Source: Candidatus Villigracilis proximus (GTDB lineage: Bacteria > Chloroflexota > Anaerolineae > Anaerolineales > Villigracilaceae). Taken from it: DNA of 39,078 nt. Location of the stretch: assembly GCA_016715195.1 (NCBI GenBank), contig JADKBB010000035.1, forward strand, positions 1 to 39,078, read 5' to 3'. Shown piece after piece: positions 16,593 to 24,424 of this stretch (position 1 is the first letter of the stretch; each line of letters begins with the position of its first letter). The position numbers and the translations under genes were made by a program. The notes beneath the pieces are model-generated. The model did not search any database and had not been told where the DNA came from. It saw only the letters and a program-made list of their open reading frames with translations.

Positions 16593-17450
16593 TTACCATT
16601 CCCTATCCTTCTCATATCCCAACTTTACAAGCAAGTCACCCGCCACTTCTTTGAATATCTTTTTATGTTCGTCGGTGAAGTATTTTTTCCATTCGCCAGT
16701 TTTGCCGGAGCGGAAGGTCGGGGATTTTGTCGGGTTGATGGAGGTTTCTAGGGAATTTAGAATCAGTTGTCGGGACGTTTGAAGCGGGGCGCGGGTGAGA
16801 AGGTGGTCCATGATGCGAGTCAGAGTCGCGCTGCGGTCGTGAATCAAATCCTCGAAGTGAATTGTCAACACTTCATGATGATCGAGCCAGCCAAGATAGG
16901 GGGCGAAACGATCGGCGATGTTCGGGAATTCTATGCCTGTGTCTGAACGCCCCAAAATGCTGACGTTAAGCCGCGCGTTGAAATCGGGCAGGGATTGATA
17001 ATATTCATGATGGACATGACGCGCTTCCATGTCGGTCACATAGAAAACATGCGAGACGACCACATCACGCGGATCGCGGAAGATAAAGTAGGGCGCGAAC
17101 TTTGGCGAGCAGACGCGTTCAACGGCTTCGGGGCGGGCGAAAAGATGCGCTGACGCCACATCCCGTGGACGAAGTGAATCGAGCCAGTTGAGCGCCTGCT
17201 CTGGCGTGCGCTTGTGTCCGCTTTCGCCTTCGTATTCGGCGTAAAATGAATGCACACGTTTTGCGAACGGCGCAACATTTGCAAAGCCAAGTAAAATTTG
17301 GTCGAGCAGGTGCGTGCCGCTTTTGGGAAATGAAATGCCAAGCAAAATCGGCCAGTCATTTTGTGGAGTTGGCGCAGAAGCAAAACGGATACGTTGCGTC
17401 TGTTTTTCGGTTTGATAGATAATAGAGCGGAGAGTTGATTTTAAAGCCAT
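16593..17450 (-). CDS. sulfotransferase (Sulfotransfer_1-like)
   Basis: About 285 residues from ATG 17450; an ATG at 17468 is also possible. LLGISFPKSGTHLLDQILLG is the 5'-phosphosulfate loop (PKSGT) and YFIFRDPRDVVVSHVFY is the 3'-phosphate motif. A third motif, FRSGKTGEWKKYFTDEHKK, matches the RxGxxGxWK signature of cytosolic sulfotransferases. It is a close paralogue of the enzyme at 20486-21340, sharing even the tail (VAGDLLVxLGYEK). PAPS would come from the Sat-CysC enzyme in this window. The acceptor is unknown. Confidence 0.88.
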   Translation of the reverse strand: MALKSTLRSIIYQTEKQTQRIRFASAPTPQNDWPILLGISFPKSGTHLLDQILLGFANVAPFAKRVHSFYAEYEGESGHKRTPEQALNWLDSLRPRDVASAHLFARPEAVERVCSPKFAPYFIFRDPRDVVVSHVFYVTDMEARHVHHEYYQSLPDFNARLNVSILGRSDTGIEFPNIADRFAPYLGWLDHHEVLTIHFEDLIHDRSATLTRIMDHLLTRAPLQTSRQLILNSLETSINPTKSPTFRSGKTGEWKKYFTDEHKKIFKEVAGDLLVKLGYEKDREW

Positions 17451-17527
17451 GCAGGTATTTAACCACAAATTTGTTGTAGACAGAGACGCAAACGGAATTT
17501 CAGGGTTATATAGTTGAGGACATAAAA

Positions 17528-18121
17528 TTGAAAACTACCATCTTCAATACCCCCATTCTTAGTACATTTCTGCGCCTGATGACAAATTTAATCCTGCGCC
17601 TGGTCGGTTGGCGCGTGGAGGGAAAATTACCCGACCTTCCAAAATTTATACTGATCGCCGGACCGCACACCTCAAACTGGGATTTTTTGATGTTTCTGGG
17701 CGTGATTTTTCATCTCAAGGCAAACGTTAAATTTATGGGCAAGGCTGAATTGTTCCGTAACCCATTTGGCTGGTTCTTCTACTGGTGCGGTGGAATTCCC
17801 GTAGACCGCAAAAAGTCACAGGGGCTGGTGGAGCAAATGGTGGATGCTTGCGGGAAATCAGATAAATTTATTTTGACCATTGCCCCTGAAGGCACACGTT
17901 ATAAAGTAAGTGACTGGAAGATGGGCTTTTATCATATTGCCAAGAATGCAGGAATTCCCGTAGCAATGGCGATCGTTGACGGCGCAAATAAGACGATGCA
18001 TGTGGGGCAGATATTTCACCTCACCGAGAATATGGATGCGGATATAAAAACGATCAAGGGCTTTTTTAATGGGATGGTGGGAATTAATCCGCGCAAGAAG
18101 TATATAACGCTGAAGGATTAA
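17528..18121 (+). CDS. 1-acylglycerol-3-phosphate acyltransferase-like protein (PlsC family)
   Basis: 197 residues. The start is TTG at 17528, supported by GAGGA 7 nt upstream. GPHTSNWDFLMFLGV holds the HxxxxD catalytic motif (here H-T-S-N-W-D), FWYWCGGIPVDR-like residues follow, and IAPEGTRYKVSDWKMGFYHIA holds the EGTR phosphate-binding motif. The family transfers acyl chains to lysophosphatidate or related acceptors at the inner membrane. It is short and lacks long membrane helices, like many PlsC paralogues near glycan loci. It is the first gene of a two-gene plus-strand unit. Confidence 0.85.
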   Translation: MKTTIFNTPILSTFLRLMTNLILRLVGWRVEGKLPDLPKFILIAGPHTSNWDFLMFLGVIFHLKANVKFMGKAELFRNPFGWFFYWCGGIPVDRKKSQGLVEQMVDACGKSDKFILTIAPEGTRYKVSDWKMGFYHIAKNAGIPVAMAIVDGANKTMHVGQIFHLTENMDADIKTIKGFFNGMVGINPRKKYITLKD

Positions 18122-18145
18122 CTTTCAAAAGGAACAAAGAAAAAC

Positions 18146-18595
18146 ATGATCATCGACCGGATCAACAATGCTCATCTTTATTACGCAGTAAACGCCAGAT
18201 TCAAACACGCGTTTGATTACATTTATCAAATTGATGTGCATACCATCCCCGCCGGAAAATATGAAATCGACGGCGAGAATATGTACGCGCTGGTTCAGGA
18301 ATACAACACAAAATTAAAAGAACAGGGATTCTGGGAAGCGCACCGCCGCTATATTGATCTGCAATATGTTGTTCAAGGCGCTGAAGGAATGGGCTACGCC
18401 AACATCAATCACTTGCAGCAGGGCGAGTATGATGCGAAAAAAGATTTTCTGCCCCTCTTTGGCGAAGGTGACCTTGTCACTTTGAAAAGCGGATGTTTTG
18501 TTCTGCTATTGCCCGAGGATGCGCATATGCCGGGCATGGCCGTTGGAGAATCTGCTCCAGTGCGCAAGATCGTGATCAAGATCGCTATTGAATAA
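18146..18595 (+). CDS. YhcH/YjgK/YiaL family protein (DUF386), possible sugar anomerase
   Basis: 149 residues, the full usual length. A cupin-like beta barrel is signalled by YIDLQYVVQGAEGMGYANI, GEGDLVTLKSGCFVLLLPEDAHMPGM and the C-terminal VRKIVIKIAIE. Metal-ligand type residues are in EAHRRYIDLQ and the PEDAHMP histidine. E. coli YhcH (NanQ) of this family acts on N-acetylneuraminate anomers, which fits the nonulosonate genes here, but family members serve many sugars. It follows the PlsC-like gene by 24 nt and is ended by a strong terminator. Confidence 0.85.
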   Translation: MIIDRINNAHLYYAVNARFKHAFDYIYQIDVHTIPAGKYEIDGENMYALVQEYNTKLKEQGFWEAHRRYIDLQYVVQGAEGMGYANINHLQQGEYDAKKDFLPLFGEGDLVTLKSGCFVLLLPEDAHMPGMAVGESAPVRKIVIKIAIE

Positions 18596-18600
18596 TCTGG

Positions 18601-18645
18601 CTATAAAAAGATGACACGAAGGCTCTTCGTGTCATCTTTTTATAG
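18601..18645. terminator. strong bidirectional terminator
   Basis: Perfect 21-bp arms from CTATAAAAAGATGACACGAAG, a 3-nt loop GCT, then the reverse complement with TTTTTATAG. It starts 6 nt after the YhcH-family stop and serves the plus-strand unit. Confidence 0.85.
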
Positions 18646-18667
18646 GTGTTCATAACTTAGTTTTTGA

Positions 18668-18743
18668 CCACAGATAAAAGGGATCAACACAGATTGAAAA
18701 GGATGGGAATTTAAATATCCCTTTCATCCGTGTTGATCTGTGG
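18668..18743. repeat. CACAGAT-family inverted repeat
   Basis: CCACAGAT and GATCAACACAGATT (18668-18695) pair with ATCCGTGTTGATCTGTGG (18726-18743), round AAAGGAT/ATCCCTTT arms. This is the non-coding gap between converging genes. Confidence 0.7.
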
Positions 18744-18753
18744 ATGACTGCGC

Positions 18754-20352
18754 TTAAGAAATGTTCTTCAAATGGCAGTCCGTGTAATTCTTCAGCAGGA
18801 AATCCCCGCCTTCGAGAATGCCTTCTTTAACCACCTGCACCGATTCGGAGTTTATTAACTCATCCAATGCAAACGACTTTAATTTTGTCTGCGTGGTTCG
18901 CACGGATGGCTCAAGAAACTCTCCAAACGGCAGGGAGGTTCTAAACAACTGGTAATACAAAAATCTGCGGGCGTTGCGTTTGAACTCAAGCGGAACGTCA
19001 ACCGACTCAACATCCAAAAATTCTTTCATCTTTCTTCTTACTTCATCCACTGTCTGCGGGAAAAACACAGTCGGGTATTGTGTAAATCTTGCGCGCCCGG
19101 CGCACAATACCGCCGCGCCCATGATCGCTGCTTCCAACCCAATGGTTGAGTTATAGACCATTACAAATTTTGATTTCAGAATCAACTCATACGAACTGAG
19201 CGTTTCTTTTGGTGAGACGAAAACCACATTGGGCAAATCGGTCACATTCCGCGCTTCGACCCAGCCTGCCACTGTTTCACGGCTGGCCTTGCGGACCCGG
19301 CTCTCGTCGGGATGCGCGCGGATGACGAACAGGGTTTCGGGGTTTTCCTGTATCACTTCCAACGCCATATCGAGCCAATCGAACATATCTTCAAAGACCG
19401 TGTTGGCGTGCGGCTGGCTGGTATCAAAGATGACGTTGGTAAAGATGGGCACGATCTGTTTGAAGCCGGCCGCTTTTTTCAGAAAGGACTCATCGAGTCC
19501 TTTCATGTCTGCCCAAAATTTAATGCCGGCCATCGTAAAGTCACCTTGAAAGCGTTTTGCGAGATAGGCATCGAGTTGTGTATTTTGTTCGGCGTTCATT
19601 TCAAAAGAATCAGGAAGCGGAATCGGGGATGCGGTGGCTTCGCCTTCGGTAAAAAATGCAGTCGCGGGTTGAAAGCCCACTTCGTGCGTGATGACTCGAA
19701 TTCCGCGCTTCAACGCCATGTAACGGGCAGTGGCTTCGGGGAAGAACTGCCCATTGAAAACAAGAACAGCCCGGGGTTGAGTCTGATCGAGCAGTGCGTC
19801 AAATTTCTGCGCCACATTCCAGGCCGAGCAAATATATTCCCTGAAAAGATAACGAGTCGATTCATCATCATTCAGATGGTGGACTCTCAGCACCCATCGC
19901 AGCCCGGGCAGACACAACGCCCCGAGCGGAATTTCGTGATGCGTGAAACGTGATAATTGGTCAATGCTTAAATCAGCAATGGCTTTTACAAGTTCGGGAT
20001 CTCGCTGAAAATTAAACCATCTCACACCACTATGGAGTGCAGGAGCTTGCTCCTGCATATCGGACAGCAAGCTGTCCGACTCCAAAGTTTTTAGTCCGGC
20101 ATATAAAGTTTTCGACTGATACACACATGATTTACAAGGCGGAGCTTTTTGCACGGTATCGCGATTCGTTCCAAGCACACAATGACTCATGCCAGAATCA
20201 CATGCAAAATAAACCACGGGAATGCCCTGCAAACGAAAGGCCCACGAAGTCAGCAGATGAAATCCGCTGTTCCATGAAAGATCATCAATGCCCGTGGATG
20301 CCTTAAAGAAAACGACAGGCGCGCCAGCGGACTGCGGTTCACTGCGGGCCAC
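18754..20352 (-). CDS. capsule-biosynthesis-like GT-B protein with an in-frame palindromic insert
   Basis: 532 residues from GTG 20352. The frame is open upstream to 20440 and reads like genuine protein (TFLTQRIKRGLVRRLNNLK). A one-base change in the CCCCC run at 20434-20438 would give an ATG at 20440, so the N-terminus may be wrong. C-terminal features such as LFVIRAHPDESR, VVFVSPKETLSSYELILKS and MVYNSTIGLEAAIMGAAVL resemble the KpsS/KpsC or CDP-glycerol transferase group: a GT-B donor domain with the family's YNSTxGLEA motif. Residues about 90-108 (ESDSLLSDMQEQAPALHS) come from a palindromic repeat. The substrate is unknown. Confidence 0.72.
   Translation of the reverse strand: MARSEPQSAGAPVVFFKASTGIDDLSWNSGFHLLTSWAFRLQGIPVVYFACDSGMSHCVLGTNRDTVQKAPPCKSCVYQSKTLYAGLKTLESDSLLSDMQEQAPALHSGVRWFNFQRDPELVKAIADLSIDQLSRFTHHEIPLGALCLPGLRWVLRVHHLNDDESTRYLFREYICSAWNVAQKFDALLDQTQPRAVLVFNGQFFPEATARYMALKRGIRVITHEVGFQPATAFFTEGEATASPIPLPDSFEMNAEQNTQLDAYLAKRFQGDFTMAGIKFWADMKGLDESFLKKAAGFKQIVPIFTNVIFDTSQPHANTVFEDMFDWLDMALEVIQENPETLFVIRAHPDESRVRKASRETVAGWVEARNVTDLPNVVFVSPKETLSSYELILKSKFVMVYNSTIGLEAAIMGAAVLCAGRARFTQYPTVFFPQTVDEVRRKMKEFLDVESVDVPLEFKRNARRFLYYQLFRTSLPFGEFLEPSVRTTQTKLKSFALDELINSESVQVVKEGILEGGDFLLKNYTDCHLKNIS
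20031..20084 (+). repeat. in-frame palindromic element, copy 2 (full, opposite orientation)
   Basis: A 54-bp double hairpin. Outer ends GGAGT / ACTCC pair. The first inner hairpin is TGCAGGAGC/GCTCCTGCA and the second is TCGGACAGC/GCTGTCCGA. The host gene is on the minus strand, so the element is read backwards compared with copies 1 and 3. The 54 bp contain no stop codon in any of six frames. Confidence 0.85.
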
Positions 20353-20485
20353 TTCACGCGCTACAGATGCGATCTTGAGATTATTAAGCCGGCGGACAAG
20401 TCCGCGTTTGATGCGTTGGGTGAGGAAGGTTTGCCCCCATCACGGGGGTCGTGGTGCTATGGGGGGCACTGGGGGGGTTGCCTTC

Positions 20486-21340
20486 TTACCAATCGTTGTT
20501 CTTTTCATACCCCAATCTTACCAATAAATCACCCGCCACATCCTTGAACAGTTTTTTGTGTTCGTCGGTGAAGTGTTGTTTCCATCCGCCGGTTTTGCCG
20601 GAGCGGAAGGTGTGACTCTTTTTGGGCTGGATCGCATCCACTAAAATAGACAATGCCTGTGCGCGTGGAGTGGGGATTTTGTAACCGGTCTTTTCCACTT
20701 CATCGAGCATGGCGTTTAATGTGACATCGCGATTGTTGATCAGGTCTTCAAAGCGCAGGCACATCACATTTTTTTGTTCGAGCCATTGAAAGACACCTTC
20801 GTATCTTTGTTTAACGCTGACCATTTTTAATCCGTCACGGTCAATGCCGGTGATGGCGACATTTAATCTCGCGCCAAAATCAGGCAGGGAGTTGTAGTAG
20901 TCGTGCATTCCGTGCTCACCGTGCATATCGGTCGCGAAGAAGACTTGTGAGACGAGCATATCTCTCGGGTCACGATAAATAAAATAGTTGACGCGCCCTG
21001 TTTCAGTTAAGAAAGATGCGTTCTCTTGAGTCGCATCCAGATAGCCCCAGCCGATCACGCCTGAGGGCAGATGAGTCAATTCGTCTAGAATTTCCTCTTT
21101 CTTCTTTCTTCTACCTTCTTTTTCAATTGTGCGAATCGGGTCAGCCTCAACATATTTATAGGGCATGATCTGCGTGAAGCCGTTGAGAATTTGCAGCAGC
21201 AGATGCGATCCACTTTTGGGTTTGGAGTTGCCGAAGATGGGCGGGGCTTCATGAAAAGAAAACCGCTTCCATCGCAAAATGGCTTGAGCGGTTTTTCCTG
21301 CGGGGCGCAGCGTTCGTCTAATTTTTTGTGTGAGTACCAT
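20486..21340 (-). CDS. sulfotransferase (Sulfotransfer_1-like)
   Basis: 284 residues. GNSKPKSGSHLLLQIL is the 5'-phosphosulfate loop, with Ser-His in place of Thr-His. YFIYRDPRDMLVSQVFF is the 3'-phosphate motif, and HTFRSGKTGGWKQHFTDEHK is the C-terminal PAPS signature. About half the residues match the paralogue at 16593-17450, including the VAGDLLVRLGYEK tail, so the two arose by duplication. It lies directly downstream of neuB, separated by a hairpin repeat, which hints at sulfation of a nonulosonate-bearing glycan. Confidence 0.88.
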   Translation of the reverse strand: MVLTQKIRRTLRPAGKTAQAILRWKRFSFHEAPPIFGNSKPKSGSHLLLQILNGFTQIMPYKYVEADPIRTIEKEGRRKKKEEILDELTHLPSGVIGWGYLDATQENASFLTETGRVNYFIYRDPRDMLVSQVFFATDMHGEHGMHDYYNSLPDFGARLNVAITGIDRDGLKMVSVKQRYEGVFQWLEQKNVMCLRFEDLINNRDVTLNAMLDEVEKTGYKIPTPRAQALSILVDAIQPKKSHTFRSGKTGGWKQHFTDEHKKLFKDVAGDLLVRLGYEKNNDW

Positions 21341-21348
21341 AATTATTT

Positions 21349-21405
21349 ACCGCAGAGACGCAAAGAGCGCAGAGAAAAACTCAGCGAACTCTGCGCCTCT
21401 GCGGT
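21349..21405. repeat. CAGAGACG-family inverted repeat
   Basis: ACCGCAGAGACGCAAAGAG (from 21349) pairs with CTCTGCGCCTCTGCGGT (21389-21405), with internal CGCAGAG tandem units. It starts 7 nt after the stop codon side of neuB, in the gap between neuB and the sulfotransferase gene. Same family as 5914-5980. Confidence 0.75.
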
Positions 21406-21412
21406 TCAAATA

Positions 21413-22294
21413 CTATTCATTTACAATGCGGCGGAGTTTTTTCATTGAACCTTTTTCAGATTCATAAACTTTCTTCACGCCATCACCCAGCGCAGCTTCT
21501 GTCACGCGGATGTATTTCACGAGTTTCTCAAAACCGCCGGGTTCCACAGAGGCGGCCTGATCGCTGCCCCACATGGCGCGGTCAAGTGTGATGTGACGTT
21601 CAATGGAGGTTGCGCCGAGAGCAATGGCAACCGCTGAAGGCACAAGCCCAACTTCGTGGCCGGAATATCCGATGGGATTATTCGGGAATTCATTGCGCAG
21701 GGTTTCGATCATTTTGAGATTCAATTCTTCAGGTTCGCAGGGATAGGTGCTGGTGCAGTGCATGATGACAAGATTGTCCACGCCAACTGCGTTCACGCCT
21801 TTGTAAATTTGATCCATGGTAGACATGCCGGTTGAAATGATGATCGGCTTGCCGGTCTGGCGGACACGCTTCATCAGGTTGTGATCGGTGAGCGAAGCGG
21901 AAGGAACTTTGTAAGCGGGAGTGTCAAATTGTTCCATGAAATCAACCGAGGGTTCATCCCACACGGAAACCATCCAGTCAATTTTCTTTTCCTTGCAATA
22001 GCGGTCGATCTCGCGGTATTGCTCTTCGTTGAATTCAACCTTGTAACGATAATCCAGATAGGAAATATAACCCCAGGGGGTTTCGCGCATTTGTTTTTGT
22101 TGTTCGGGCGGTGTGCATACATCAGGTGTGCGCTTTTGAAACTTCACCGCATCGGCGCCGGCGTGAGCGGCGGCATCAATAATTTTCTTGGCAACATCCA
22201 GATCGCCATTGTGGTTAATACCCACTTCTGCGATGACATAAGCAGGGTGACCATCACCCATCATTCGGTTTCCAAATTTAATTTCACGAGCCAT
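21413..22294 (-). CDS. neuB: NeuB-family nonulosonic acid (sialic-type) synthase without SAF domain
   Basis: 293 residues. It condenses phosphoenolpyruvate with a six-carbon sugar (ManNAc, mannose or a 6-phosphate) to a nine-carbon acid. Visible NeuB features: VIAEVGINHNGDLDVAKKII, GADAVKFQKRTPD, the metal/PEP site HCTSTYPCEPEELNL and the late GYSGHEVG plus IERHITLDRAMWGSD. The usual C-terminal SAF (antifreeze-like) domain is absent; the protein ends at KKLRRIVNE, 7 nt before a hairpin repeat. The gene overlaps the upstream NeuA fusion by 11 nt and has AGGAG before its ATG. Confidence 0.9.
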   Translation of the reverse strand: MAREIKFGNRMMGDGHPAYVIAEVGINHNGDLDVAKKIIDAAAHAGADAVKFQKRTPDVCTPPEQQKQMRETPWGYISYLDYRYKVEFNEEQYREIDRYCKEKKIDWMVSVWDEPSVDFMEQFDTPAYKVPSASLTDHNLMKRVRQTGKPIIISTGMSTMDQIYKGVNAVGVDNLVIMHCTSTYPCEPEELNLKMIETLRNEFPNNPIGYSGHEVGLVPSAVAIALGATSIERHITLDRAMWGSDQAASVEPGGFEKLVKYIRVTEAALGDGVKKVYESEKGSMKKLRRIVNE

Positions 22295-23525
22295 TTTTAT
22301 TTTTCTCCTGGAATTCTTTCAAAATTAAATCGCACAGTTCACGTAAAGCGCCAAAACCGCCCTTTGTCTTCAACACATGGTCGGCAGCCTGTAAAACTTC
22401 CGGGTAGGCATCTGCAACTGCTACAGACCAACCTGCGATCTCATAACACGGCAAGTCATTAAAATCATTGCCGAGATAAACAACCTGTGAAGCATCAATA
22501 TTTTTTTCTGTCAAATGTTTTTTTAATGCCTCCCCTTTTTCATGCAGACCCATTCCATGAACTGCCGCAATATTCATCTTTTTTGCACGAGCGCTAACAA
22601 CCGGATTTACCTCGGACGACAGGATCATGACATCAACTCCGTACTCGCGCAGCTGTTTGATCCGCATCGAATCGGACCGTGAACCTGCCACTGTTTCTTT
22701 GCCATTTTCATCGATCCAGACTCTGCCATCTGTCAGAACACCGTCGAAGTCAGTGACGATCAACTTGATGATCTCAGGCATGGCACGGCGAGGGTTTCCT
22801 GGAGAAACCATTTCAAGCCCGCTGTAGACAAGGGCTTCATACTTCGTCCAATCGGGCAGGGTGTCAATATCCACTGTATATTTGGGGTCGATCAACAGCG
22901 GATAAATCACATCGCCGGTCAATGATTTCTTTTGTGTGATGGTCAGATCGCGGATCGCATCAATATGACCAGTCTGCCAATAGACAGGCGGAAGAATTTG
23001 GCGCGGCGCGTTATAGGGTTCATCTATGCCGTCCACTTCAAGCAATTGGCTCAAGGGTTTGCCTTCGCCTTCAAAACGCCACATTTTAAATGGATTTTGT
23101 GCAGCAGGCACAACACCGCGCACGCAATCGGCATCGGGATGATCGAGCAGAATACGAATGGCATCATCCACCATCGTCAACGGGCGGACGGGGGATGTGG
23201 GGCGCAATTGAATAACGATCTCGGGGCGGTAGCCTTCCACATCCTCCAGCCATTTGAGCGCGTGCTCAAAGACGGGCAGGTCGGTGGTTTTATCCTGTGC
23301 CAATTCAGCCGGACGCAGGAAGGGAGTCTCGGCTCCCCACTGACGGGCCACGGCTGCGATCTCTTCATCATCCGTTGAGACGATGACGCGTGTGACCAGT
23401 TCCGACTGTTTGGCAGCGGCAATGCTCCACGCGATCAATGGATAACCGGCGAAGGAGCGGATGTTTTTGCGCGGGATTCCCTTGGAACCGCCGCGGGCAG
23501 GGATGATGGCGAGGATTTCAGTCAT
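22284..23525 (-). CDS. CMP-nonulosonate synthetase fused to KdsC-like HAD phosphatase
   Basis: 413 residues in two domains. Residues 1-~230 are NeuA: LAIIPARGGSKGIPRKNI binds CTP, and QLRPTSPVRPLTMV is the family's QPTSPxR stretch. Residues ~250-405 are a C0-type HAD phosphatase: TDFDGVLTDGRV (two catalytic Asp), SSEVNP, and GNDFNDLPCY. The same two-domain order is found in animal CMAS. KdsC-like phosphatases near NeuB can act on 9-phosphorylated nonulosonates such as Kdn-9-phosphate. The gene is coupled to neuB. Which nonulosonic acid is activated cannot be told. Confidence 0.9.
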   Translation of the reverse strand: MTEILAIIPARGGSKGIPRKNIRSFAGYPLIAWSIAAAKQSELVTRVIVSTDDEEIAAVARQWGAETPFLRPAELAQDKTTDLPVFEHALKWLEDVEGYRPEIVIQLRPTSPVRPLTMVDDAIRILLDHPDADCVRGVVPAAQNPFKMWRFEGEGKPLSQLLEVDGIDEPYNAPRQILPPVYWQTGHIDAIRDLTITQKKSLTGDVIYPLLIDPKYTVDIDTLPDWTKYEALVYSGLEMVSPGNPRRAMPEIIKLIVTDFDGVLTDGRVWIDENGKETVAGSRSDSMRIKQLREYGVDVMILSSEVNPVVSARAKKMNIAAVHGMGLHEKGEALKKHLTEKNIDASQVVYLGNDFNDLPCYEIAGWSVAVADAYPEVLQAADHVLKTKGGFGALRELCDLILKEFQEKNKNGS

Positions 23526-23542
23526 AATCAGACCATGGAAGG

Positions 23543-23577
23543 TGGACGATAGACCACGGTCAGCGGTCTTTGGTCCA
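23543..23577. repeat. small imperfect hairpin between SDR and neuA genes
   Basis: TGGAC, AGACC and a 9-nt centre pair with GGTCT and GTCCA (23543-23577). The gap is 61 nt; function unknown. Confidence 0.4.
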
Positions 23578-23586
23578 CGATCGGTT

Positions 23587-24415
23587 TTACCACGCCGTCC
23601 AGCCGCCGTCTACGATGACGTTGTTGCCGGTCATGTAGGAGGATGCTTCGGAAGCGAGGAATAATAAGGCGCCGTTCATTTCATCTTTCTTTGCCATGCG
23701 TCCCAGAATGGTTTTGGCGGAATAATTCGTTACGAAATATTCTTCATGATTATTGAACACGCCGCCCGGAGTGAGCGCATTGACGCGGATCTCTGTCCCG
23801 GCGTAGTAGGCAGAGAGATACTTGGTAAAACCCATCACGCCCGCTTTGGTGGTGGTGTAATAAACCGGTTTATAAGCCACACGCTTGCCGTCTTTAATGT
23901 AGATGCGCTGATCGGGGCCGTTGAGTCCGTAGGTGGAACAGATGTTGATAATGCTGCCTTTTTTACCCTGCGCGATCATTTGTTTAACACAGGCCTGTGT
24001 CACAAGGAACATGCCGGTCAGATTCACATTCAGCGCCGCGTTCCACAGATCAAGCGGATAGTCTTCAAAGGCGGCCGGGAGCGATTCCTTTGGATGCAGC
24101 GTCGGGGTCGAACTTTGGATCGAGGGCCGCCGAATTTACCAGAACGTCGAGCCGGCCAAAGGTCGAAAGAACCGTGGCGACCATCGCGTTGACAGAGTCA
24201 GGCTGGGTGATGTCGGTTGCGATTCCGACAGCTTTGTATCCATCTTTGATAAGTCCATCAGCAACTTTATTGGCCGCATCGCCGTTCAAATCTACAACGG
24301 CAACGGCTGCGCCAGCTTCGGCCAGGGTCTTGCAAAACTCTGTGCCAAGCAGACCCACTCCGCCCGTGACAACGGCCACTTGATCTTTCAAACTAAATTT
24401 ATCAAAAATTGTCAT
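23587..24415 (-). CDS. SDR family oxidoreductase, PtmA-like, frameshifted
   Basis: The gene is split over two frames. The first part (24415 to about 24090) holds VAVVTGGVGLLGTEFCKTLA (cofactor loop) and LDVLVNSAA. The second (about 24085 to 23587) continues as ESLPAAFEDYPLDLWNAALN and holds the catalytic ICSTYG and YYTTTKAG (Tyr, Lys) and TGNNVIVDGG. Dropping one base in the AAAGGAATC stretch (minus strand, 24086-24093) joins them into about 275 residues. The adjacency to NeuB/NeuA and the STYGL-x-PDQ motif resemble PtmA of the legionaminic acid pathway; this is an inference. The likely cause is a sequencing indel. Confidence 0.75.
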
Positions 24416-24424
24416 TTGATTTCC

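Noticed and set aside
19312..19953. 213-codon plus-strand frame opposite the GT-B gene
   Set aside because: It lies antisense to a gene with recognisable motifs and has no motif or ribosome site of its own.
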